DNA from: Pseudomonadota bacterium
Lineage (GTDB): Bacteria > Pseudomonadota > Gammaproteobacteria > Competibacterales > Competibacteraceae
DNA: 22,521 nt
Direction of reading: 5' to 3'
NCBI GenBank assembly: GCA_018262135.1
Contig: JAGTSD010000014.1
Span: forward strand, 1 to 22,521
Within the stretch, counting starts at the first letter, position 1, and every line of letters begins with the position of its first letter. The translations under genes and the position numbers were made by a program. Positions 17,201 to 22,521 of this stretch are shown piece after piece. Below the pieces are notes generated by a model. That model saw only the letters and a program-made list of their open reading frames with translations, did not search any database and was not told where the DNA came from.

Positions 17201-18016
17201 ATCGGCCACGTCCAGTTTGGCCTGGGCCGACCAGGCGGGCTGTGGATCGAGCGGCTGGCGAACTTCGCCGCTCATGTCCAGCGTGGCCGTGCCGGTGACA
17301 TGCTGGGTCAGTTGCAAGCGTTCGCGCAGTTCGCCCTCGATTTTACCTTGGCCGGTGAAGGTTCCATGATCCGGAGTCGGTAATTGCCAGTCGAGTTGGA
17401 CTTGGAGCGGATAGCCGCCGATGGGATTCAGTCGGCCGCTCAAACGGGCCTCGCCCTGGGGCGCCCGGACTTCCAGGGTTTCGATGTTCAGACCCCCGGC
17501 CTCGGTACGGGCCTTGAGGTGAATGGTGTCAATCTGAATGGGTTCGGCACCAGCCGGCAGGATGCGAATGTCGCGGCCCTGCAGATCGTTGATGTTGATC
17601 GCCAGCGGCAGGCGGATGTCAGGGAGCACCAGCGGTTCGGATGGGGGAGGGGGCGCGACTTCCTCGCCGGGCGGCAGTTGTAGTTCCAGGCCGTTGAAGT
17701 GCAGCCGGCTGAGGTTGAACGTGCCGTTGAACAGGTTGGCGGGCTGCCAGTCGAATTCGCCCTGGGCGAGCGCGATCTTGAGAGGGCCATCCTCGTAGCG
17801 CACACGCTCGATTCGCAAGGGTCCCAGCAAGTGGCCGCTGACGTAGCCGACGCTCAACTGACCGGGCAAAACCCGCGCGGCCAGCGCCAGCAAACCCCGG
17901 AGGCCGGTTTCGGTGGAGACCGTGGATCCCGTTGTCAGCAGGATCAGCAGCAGTAGCAGCAGGAAAAGCCCGAACAGCCAGAACAGCAGGCGGCGCACGG
18001 CGAGGAACGAGTTCAC
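14237..18016 (-). CDS. tamB: Translocation and assembly module subunit TamB
   Basis: TamB is an inner-membrane-anchored protein that spans the periplasm and works with TamA in outer-membrane biogenesis (protein insertion and/or phospholipid transport). I chose the GTG at 18016, which overlaps the tamA stop as GTGA, giving 1259 residues. The open frame extends 218 codons further, but only through tamA. A membrane anchor lies at about residues 9-29 (LLFWLFGLFLLLLLLILLTT). The long middle is repetitive beta-rich AsmA-like sequence. The C-terminal about 330 residues form the TamB/DUF490 domain, ending SLYVGYGVGLLNAVNTFNVK and IYIIER. Confidence 0.95.
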   Translation of the reverse strand: MNSFLAVRRLLFWLFGLFLLLLLLILLTTGSTVSTETGLRGLLALAARVLPGQLSVGYVSGHLLGPLRIERVRYEDGPLKIALAQGEFDWQPANLFNGTFNLSRLHFNGLELQLPPGEEVAPPPPSEPLVLPDIRLPLAININDLQGRDIRILPAGAEPIQIDTIHLKARTEAGGLNIETLEVRAPQGEARLSGRLNPIGGYPLQVQLDWQLPTPDHGTFTGQGKIEGELRERLQLTQHVTGTATLDMSGEVRQPLDPQPAWSAQAKLDVADLKPFVPELAGKPLTVRLDAKGVLARFEGQGEINATLPELGPATLKFTAAGDERAIKLDDLRLTAADRPLALDAKGDLRFADLRFKASGQWRSLVWPLTGPAQVESAQGEFTAEGTPKDYRFQLAAEVQGPDIPKGRWTLAGQGSDQAVREVKLNGQTLEGMIEGKADVAWLPAVRWQTELSGAGINPGAHWKDVPGKLNLRLKSDGGLENGALRANLLLEELAGTVSGQAVRGNADVAVQDQNLTIKALKVSAGDARLEADGSLAQRWDLRWKLDAPQLKSLVPGLSGTIASTGTLSGPRDRPAIAASFTVQNLRQGDTQIQKLRGEANVDVGGASRSQIKISGEGLTLGGQNWKSFTLDGGGTPTAHDLKAELAGEPGRFLLALAGSLQTPSLTWQGRIMQLSAKDTVAGTWNLDKPAPVRASAKAASLDAACLSSAPTRLCLQGQWEQSGAFNGRVQLSDLTPDRFKRFLPEGMMLATRVGGEATASGRIGGAIQGKANFNIAPGSLSMEANGQPVRFTLNGGSVQLQTDGRTASGQARLDLAQTGQLQASLQAQDPFGAARLNGKINAAITDLKVASVFAPQVENVTGQLRADVNVAGTVSKLALRGDIRLENAGASIPQAGIKLENLQFAAVSDGQGPLRLSGSVRSDPGQLQLTGTVDPLKPQLNLTIQGENFQALKTTDLQIQLSPDLTLDMTRQGVRIEGTVTIPKAFLRPGGERPGAVRASNDVVLVDGANGAISSTPGGFDIFARVRVILGDDVRLETPAFKGRLQGNLLVEETPQLAPRGSGSIEVVAGDYRIFGEAIQIQRGRLLFSSSPLDNPGLDLRVVRQAQSSTTDGTITAGAQIRGTLKKPQVTLFSDPKMPDSNILSYLALGRAPGGSGGESALLFKAANALGLGSGALTQGLGNAFGLDELELGGNGGNDTSLTLGKYLTPSLYVGYGVGLLNAVNTFNVKYRIGRRLAFELTNSNVGTGADLIYIIER

Positions 18017-19812
18017 AGTTCGGGTCCGATGTTCAGGGAGAAACGGAACGTGTCGCCGGGTGGACGATCCAGCCCGGAGGCCAGATCCAGCCGTACCGGT
18101 CCGACCGGCGAGCGCCAGCGCAGGCCAACGCCGGCGCCGGTTTTCATCTCGGGGCTCGCACCATCGAAGGCATCGCCGCTGTCCACGAAGGCGGCCAGGC
18201 TCCAGCCGTCCCAAACCTGGTGTTCGTATTCCAGGCTGCCCACCAGCAGGTTTTTGCCGCCGATCACTACGCCCTCCTCGTCGGTGGGGCCAATGCTGTT
18301 GAAAGCATAGCCCCGCACGCTGGCGTCGCCGCCGGTGAAAAAGCGCAGGGAGGTCGGCAGTTGCTGGAAATCCTGGCGGATCGCGGTGGCGCCGACATCG
18401 CCGCGCGCGATGAACCGGCTGGTTTCGTTCAGGGCATACACGCCTCTCAGACGTAACACGCCTTGAACGAAGTCGAGGTCCGAAAGCAGCGCCGTCGAAG
18501 CGCCGCGCACCTCGAAGCCGAATAGCAGGCCACGAGTGGGAAACAGGCGGTCGTCGGCGTCGACCCAGGTCCAATTCAGGCCAGGAATCAGCAACAGCGA
18601 ACGAGTGGTGGGCTGATTGCCGGCGCTGAAATCCTCGTACTGATAGTTCAGACTGAAATTTTTCAACCACTTGCCATCCTGGAATTGCCAGCCGCCGCCG
18701 ATGATGAATTGCTCGTAGTCCTGCTGCCGGTAGTTTTGCTGGACGTAGCCGGCGGTCAGGGAGTACTCATCGGTGGTTGGATCGGCGCCGGGGATGAAGT
18801 ACTTGACACCGATGAGCGACTTGATCGTGGACCATTGCAGCTCCGCCTCGTAGTGATGACCCTGGCGATTGACCCAGCGCTGTTCGGTCTTCAATCGGAC
18901 GCGCGCCCCGGTATCGGTGCCATAACCCAGGCCGGCGCTGAAGCGGCGTTTCTTGTTCGGCTCCAGCTCCACCTCGACCGGCGCCGTCTCGGTGGCGGCG
19001 TCGGGCGGCGCGTTGACCTGAATCTGGCTGAAGTACGGGCTGCTGTTGAGATCGCCTTGCAGCTTCAGCAGGTCGTTAGCGTTATAGGGATCGCCAGGTT
19101 TGAAGCGGGGATAGCGATTCAGCAGCTTGGGGGACAGGAAATCCTGTTTGAAGGTGATGGTGCCGAAGCGGTAGCGCGGGCCGGTGTCGTAGTGCAACCG
19201 GACCATGGCTTCATAGGCTTGCAGGTTAACCTCGATGACGCGCTCGGTGAAGCGGGCGTTGAAATAACCGCGCTCGGTGGCCAGCGTTTCCAGCGCTTGC
19301 TTGAACTGTTCGTACTTAAGCTGATCGAGGGTTTGGCCCTGGACGAGCGGGGCGTTGGCCAGCGCCTGCTGGAAGACCGGGTCCTGCTGGCCCTCGCCGA
19401 GAATGCGCAAGTCCAGCGTGGTGATCCGCAGCGGTCGGCCGGACTGAATGCGATAGCGCGCCTCCCAACCGCCGGGGATACGGTTCAGCGAAGATTCGAT
19501 GGTGGGTTCGTAATACCCGAACGGTTGCAGTGCCTCGCGGATGTGGGTTTCGGCGTTGCCGTGCAGCCAGCGCAGCCGGGCGTCATCCGGCGCAGGTTTA
19601 CCGGCGAAGCGGTTGAGTTCCAGCAGAGCCAGCACGTTGTCGCGCAACGGTCCGTCCACACCCTCGACCGTCACGGTAAGCGTACCGTTTTCAGCAGTTT
19701 CCGTCGCGGCGGGCGGCGCGGCATCTTCCTGAGCGGGTAGGGGTTCGACGATGCCTGCCAGAATGCAGAGCGGTAGCCAGATAAACGCAAGACGTGGGCT
19801 GGAACGGAGCAT
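18013..19812 (-). CDS. tamA: Translocation and assembly module subunit TamA (Omp85 family)
   Basis: TamA is an outer-membrane Omp85-family beta-barrel that partners TamB. From the ATG at 19812 the product has 599 residues with a signal peptide (LAFIWLPLCILAGIV, cleavage near PLPAQ). POTRA domains span about 45-285 and a 16-strand barrel about 290-599. The VRGY motif of the conserved inward loop is at 499-502 (GGDASVRGYAFNS). A TTG at 19881 would add 23 charged residues before the signal peptide, so 19812 is preferred although its Shine-Dalgarno is weak. The stop overlaps the tamB GTG, so the two are coupled. Confidence 0.93.
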   Translation of the reverse strand: MLRSSPRLAFIWLPLCILAGIVEPLPAQEDAAPPAATETAENGTLTVTVEGVDGPLRDNVLALLELNRFAGKPAPDDARLRWLHGNAETHIREALQPFGYYEPTIESSLNRIPGGWEARYRIQSGRPLRITTLDLRILGEGQQDPVFQQALANAPLVQGQTLDQLKYEQFKQALETLATERGYFNARFTERVIEVNLQAYEAMVRLHYDTGPRYRFGTITFKQDFLSPKLLNRYPRFKPGDPYNANDLLKLQGDLNSSPYFSQIQVNAPPDAATETAPVEVELEPNKKRRFSAGLGYGTDTGARVRLKTEQRWVNRQGHHYEAELQWSTIKSLIGVKYFIPGADPTTDEYSLTAGYVQQNYRQQDYEQFIIGGGWQFQDGKWLKNFSLNYQYEDFSAGNQPTTRSLLLIPGLNWTWVDADDRLFPTRGLLFGFEVRGASTALLSDLDFVQGVLRLRGVYALNETSRFIARGDVGATAIRQDFQQLPTSLRFFTGGDASVRGYAFNSIGPTDEEGVVIGGKNLLVGSLEYEHQVWDGWSLAAFVDSGDAFDGASPEMKTGAGVGLRWRSPVGPVRLDLASGLDRPPGDTFRFSLNIGPEL

Positions 19813-20131
19813 GGCGAAGCGGTTGGGGCGGTGGTCGGCGAGTAGTCGGCGGTCGAACGATGGTGGCGGGCGCGGTTCCAAGAGTAGCGGCGGTTATAAT
19901 CCACCCAAACCCTATTTAGCACGCTTCGCAGGTTTGGCAAATCCCCGAAGCCTGCGATTTCCGAGAACCGCCTGGACATCATCATGCCACATTTGCATTA
20001 TCCACCGCTCGCAGTCTTGGCCCACGATATTGAACCGAGTCCGGTCGGCAAGGTGGTGCTCGTTGTCCTCATTGGCGACGAGAGCGACCGATATCCGTTT
20101 GCCAGGCTGTTCCCGGATTGAGGAGCGACGC
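19813..20131. other. 319-nt divergent intergenic region between tamA and rlmD
   Basis: This must hold promoters for two divergent genes. I see TATAAT on the plus strand at 19895-19900 without a good -35, and a small stem CGCAGG/CCTGCG (19927-19932 with 19951-19956). Two small open frames overlap here. One is 45 codons on plus (19984-20121), ending at the rlmD ribosome site. The other is 73 codons on minus (19912-20133). Neither has a Shine-Dalgarno or a family I recognise, so I do not call either a gene. Confidence 0.4.
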
Positions 20132-21499
20132 ATGAGTGGTTCAGCGGCAAAAAAGCGTCAGGCGCTGGCGGCGATGGAACCGTTCATCGTCCGCATCGAG
20201 GATCTGACCCATGAGGGTCATGGCGTGGCGCGGCGGGAGGGCAAGGCGGTGTTCGTCGAGGGGGCACTGCCGGGCGAGGAGGTTCGCTGCGCATACACGG
20301 CGCGGCGCGGGCGTCACGACGAGGCGCGCACGCTGGAGGTGCTGGCCCCGGCCCCGGAGCGGGTCGAGCCGCGCTGCCCCCATTTTGGCATCTGCGGCGG
20401 TTGCGCCCTGCAACATCTCGACCCGACCGCCCAACTGGCGCGCAAGCAGCGCTGGCTGCTGGACAGCCTGACCCATATCGGCAAGGTTCAGCCGGAGCGG
20501 GTGTTGGAGCCGCTGACCGGGCCGGTCTGGGGCTATCGGCGGCGGGCGCGGCTGGGCGTCAAGTATGTGACCAAGAAGGGGCGGGTGCTGGTGGGTTTCC
20601 GCGAGCGGCGCGGCCCTTACCTCGCCGATCTGCGCCGCTGCGAGATTCTGGACGAACGGGTCGGCGGATTGTTGGAGGAACTGGCCCGGATGATCGAAAC
20701 CCTGTCCATCCGCGACCGGTTGCCCCAGATCGAGGTGGCTGGCGGCGATGCGGTGATGAGTCTGAGCCTGCGGGTGCTGGCCCCGCCGAGCGAAGCGGAT
20801 TTGGCGCAACTGCGGTCGTTCGGCGAGCGCCACGGGCTGGCCCTGTACCTGCAACCGGGTGGGCCGGATAGCGTGCGGGCGTTGCAAGATTTCTCTTCAC
20901 CCCTGGCCCCTCTCCGACCAAAGGAGAGGGCAGTGTTGAGCTATCGGCTGGCGGACGGGCTGGAACTGGAGTTCCAGCCGCAGCACTTCATCCAGATCAA
21001 CGCTGCCCTGAATCGGGCGCTGGTCGAGCGGACGGGTGAACTGCTGGAAATTGGGCCGGAGGATCGGGTACTGGATTTATTCTGCGGGCTGGGCAATTTC
21101 ACCCTGGCGCTGGCCCGGCGGGCGCGAGAGGTGGTCGGGGTGGAAGGGGACGCCAGTCTGGTCGAGTCGGCCGGGCGCAATGCCGCGCGCAACGGGATTG
21201 CCAACGCCGCGTTTTACGCCGCCGATCTGGCCGGTGATTTGACCGGGCAACCCTGGATTCAGGGCGGCTATGACCGGATTCTGCTCGATCCGCCCCGGTC
21301 CGGCGCGCTGGAGCTGATGCCCTGGCTGGCGACGCTGGGGGCGCGGCGGATCGTCTATGTCTCCTGCCATCCCGCCACTCTGGCGCGCGATGTCGGCGAG
21401 CTGACGCAGCGCTTCGGCTACCGGTTGCTCGGCGCCGGCGTGCTGGACATGTTTCCCCATACCACCCATGTCGAGTCCGTGGCGGTGCTGGCGAGGTAA
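20132..21499 (+). CDS. rlmD: 23S rRNA (uracil(1939)-C5)-methyltransferase RlmD
   Basis: RlmD (RumA) methylates U1939 of 23S rRNA using S-adenosylmethionine. The 455-residue protein has an N-terminal TRAM domain (about 16-75). The 4Fe-4S ligands are Cys82, Cys88 and Cys91 (CPHFGICGGC) and Cys170 (RRCEIL). The SAM motif is DLFCGLGNF (315-323), with LLDPPRSGA (384-392) and the nucleophile Cys412 in SCHPATLARD. AGGAG (20121-20125) lies 6 nt before the ATG. An open frame extends upstream but without homology. Residues about 254-268 (FSSPLAPLRPKERAV) look inserted relative to the family and are encoded by a palindromic repeat. The reading frame is intact. Confidence 0.95.
   Translation: MSGSAAKKRQALAAMEPFIVRIEDLTHEGHGVARREGKAVFVEGALPGEEVRCAYTARRGRHDEARTLEVLAPAPERVEPRCPHFGICGGCALQHLDPTAQLARKQRWLLDSLTHIGKVQPERVLEPLTGPVWGYRRRARLGVKYVTKKGRVLVGFRERRGPYLADLRRCEILDERVGGLLEELARMIETLSIRDRLPQIEVAGGDAVMSLSLRVLAPPSEADLAQLRSFGERHGLALYLQPGGPDSVRALQDFSSPLAPLRPKERAVLSYRLADGLELEFQPQHFIQINAALNRALVERTGELLEIGPEDRVLDLFCGLGNFTLALARRAREVVGVEGDASLVESAGRNAARNGIANAAFYAADLAGDLTGQPWIQGGYDRILLDPPRSGALELMPWLATLGARRIVYVSCHPATLARDVGELTQRFGYRLLGAGVLDMFPHTTHVESVAVLAR
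20908..20930. repeat. CCCTCTCC/GGAGAGGG palindrome inside rlmD
   Basis: CCCTCTCC (20908-20915) and GGAGAGGG (20923-20930) are perfect 8-nt inverted arms with a 7-nt loop. They resemble the dispersed intergenic palindromes of the CCCTCTCCC...GGGAGAGGG type. It sits in frame within rlmD and encodes PLRPKER between the conserved QPGGPDSV and SYRLADG segments. Confidence 0.6.
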
Positions 21500-21556
21500 G
21501 CGGTGGGGTGGTGTAGAGTTATACCGGTTCCCAACTGGTTTTATTGGAATCAGTGA

Positions 21557-21625
21557 GTAGGATGCGGTGACGAAGGAACCGCATCCATCGAGACCGATGC
21601 GGTTCTCAAGCTCACCGCATCCTAC
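21557..21625. repeat. Nested inverted repeat (REP/MITE-like)
   Basis: Outer arms GTAGGATGCGGTGA (21557-21570) and TCACCGCATCCTAC (21612-21625) are perfectly complementary. Inner arms GAACCGCATC (21576-21585) and GATGCGGTTC (21596-21605) are also perfect. The arms share the GGATGCGGT / ACCGCATC core, so it is a nested palindrome. It lies after the rlmD stop. Half of the same element starts the window at 2-16. A further 7-bp stem (ACTACGA/TCGTAGT) follows at about 21627-21646. The remainder of 21500-21786 shows nothing I can name. Confidence 0.8.
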
Positions 21626-21786
21626 GACTACGACTTCAATCGTAGTGGGTGACTCCGATTTGGATGCTGCCTTTGAAGTTAGGGGGTACTGTGCGACTGG
21701 TTTCCGGGCGAACTCGATGATGTGGCGCGGTGCATTCCACCGAAAGCTGAAATGATCACGGGGCCGGTGATCTCAAGACGCCGGGC

Positions 21787-22521
21787 TCACCCCGCCCCTT
21801 CCCGCGCCTCCAGTTCCTCCCAGCGCCGGTAGGCGGCTTCCAGTTCGGTCTCCAAGGTCCGCAATTCCTCCATGCGCCGGGTGATCGCCGCCGGTTCCTG
21901 TTTGTAAAAAGCCGGGTCAGCGGTCAGGGCGTGCAACCCCCGTTGCCGCTGCTCCAGTTCCTCGATGCGCGCCGGCAGCCGCTCCAGTTCCCGCCGTTCG
22001 TTGTAGCCGAGCTTGCCGGACCCGACCGGCTTCGGTGGCCGGGCGACGGGTTTGAGTTCCGATTTTGGCTTGGCGGCCACTGCAACCGGCTCCGGCGCGG
22101 GCCGCTGGCGCAGCCAGTCGCTGTAGCCGCCGACGTATTCGCGGATGCGCCCGCCGCCCTCGAACACCAGGCAACTGGTCACCACGTTATCCAGAAACGC
22201 CCGGTCGTGGCTGACCAGCAGCAACGTGCCGGTGAATTCCAGCAACAGTTCTTCCAGTAGCTCCAGCGTTTCCAGGTCGAGATCGTTGGTCGGTTCGTCC
22301 ATGACCAGCAGGTTAGCCGGCTGGCTGAACAGCCGCGCCAGCAACAGCCGGTTGCGCTCGCCGCCGGACGCTGGCCGTTGATTTCGAGGGTCTCCCGCCC
22401 GCCGGCGACGCTGTCCAGCACCGTCTGTTCCGGGTCCAACTGCTCGCGCAACTGGTCGAACCAGGCGATTTCCAGCTTTGTCCCCCAACGCATCTGACCG
22501 CTGTCCGGCGGCAACCGCCCC
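21787..22521 (-). pseudogene. uup: 3' part of an ABC-F ATPase gene (uup type), frameshifted by a deletion
   Basis: Uup is a cytoplasmic ABC-F ATPase linked to ribosome and DNA-junction functions. The window holds the second ATPase domain and the C-terminal arm; the 5' end lies outside. The upstream part (22521 to about 22371) reads GTKLEIAWFDQLREQLDPEQ through TLEINGQ. After about 22370 the family continues in another frame: SGGERNRLLLARLF, MDEPTNDLDLETLELLEELL, LLVSHDRAFLDN, YVGGY, and a charged coiled-coil ending RRWEELEAREGAG. Homologues have about 20-25 residues (GYLQDFLF region) between NGQ and SGGERN. Those are missing here and the frame changes, so a non-triplet deletion is inferred. 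An assembly error is possible. Confidence 0.75.

Noticed and set aside
18017..18670. Upstream extension of tamB by 218 codons
   Set aside because: The DNA is tamA in another frame. The GTG at 18016 places the membrane anchor at the N-terminus and overlaps the tamA stop.
19895..19900. TATAAT as the rlmD promoter
   Set aside because: No acceptable -35 lies 16-18 nt upstream and it is more than 200 nt from the start codon; too weak to annotate.
19751..20131. Upstream extension of rlmD by about 127 codons
   Set aside because: It has no homology, partly covers tamA antisense, and a strong AGGAG sits just before the ATG at 20132.
1..22521. tRNA, rRNA or a new defence or mobile system
   Set aside because: I found no cloverleaf or rRNA-like sequence and no integrase, transposase, nuclease or toxin genes. 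Apart from undecided open frames under about 75 codons, the coding space is filled by well-known housekeeping families.

Overview
The window is GC-rich bacterial DNA from a diderm proteobacterium. It has tamA/tamB, a flavoprotein plus hemoprotein sulfite reductase, an RlmD-type rRNA methyltransferase and a Do-family periplasmic protease. The gene set fits Gammaproteobacteria. A CysB remnant resembles the beta-proteobacterial type, so an early-branching gamma lineage (Competibacteraceae-like, a guess) is possible. I see no phage, plasmid, CRISPR, toxin-antitoxin or tRNA/rRNA features.

Layout. 1-111 is intergenic and begins inside an arm of a dispersed palindromic repeat. 112-1512 (-) encodes a periplasmic Do-family serine protease, divergent from a thioredoxin-fold protein at 1696-2277 (+). 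2365-13717 is one block of ten genes on the minus strand for the whole assimilatory sulfate pathway. In transcription order these are sbp-cysT-cysW-cysA, then, after an AT-rich gap, cysJ-cysI-cysH-cysC-cysD-cysN. 13718-14236 is a repeat-rich gap that carries the decayed 5' end of a cysB-like regulator. 14237-19812 (-) is tamA-tamB. 20132-21499 (+) is rlmD. 21557-21625 is a REP-like nested inverted repeat. 21787-22521 (-) is the 3' part of a uup-type ABC-F gene, broken by a small deletion and frameshift.

How the genes work together. Sbp captures sulfate in the periplasm and CysTWA imports it. CysDN makes APS, CysC makes PAPS, CysH reduces PAPS to sulfite, and CysJI reduces sulfite to sulfide. 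Most junctions overlap or nearly touch, which implies translational coupling. The two sub-operons probably have separate promoters, upstream of sbp and upstream of cysJ. Siroheme synthase and cysteine synthase are not in the window.

I do not see a convincing new biological system. The parts worth a second look are the cysB remnant beside the genes CysB normally controls, the four-copy motif in the sbp upstream region, an in-frame palindromic insertion inside rlmD, the missing standard start of cysJ, and the broken uup.
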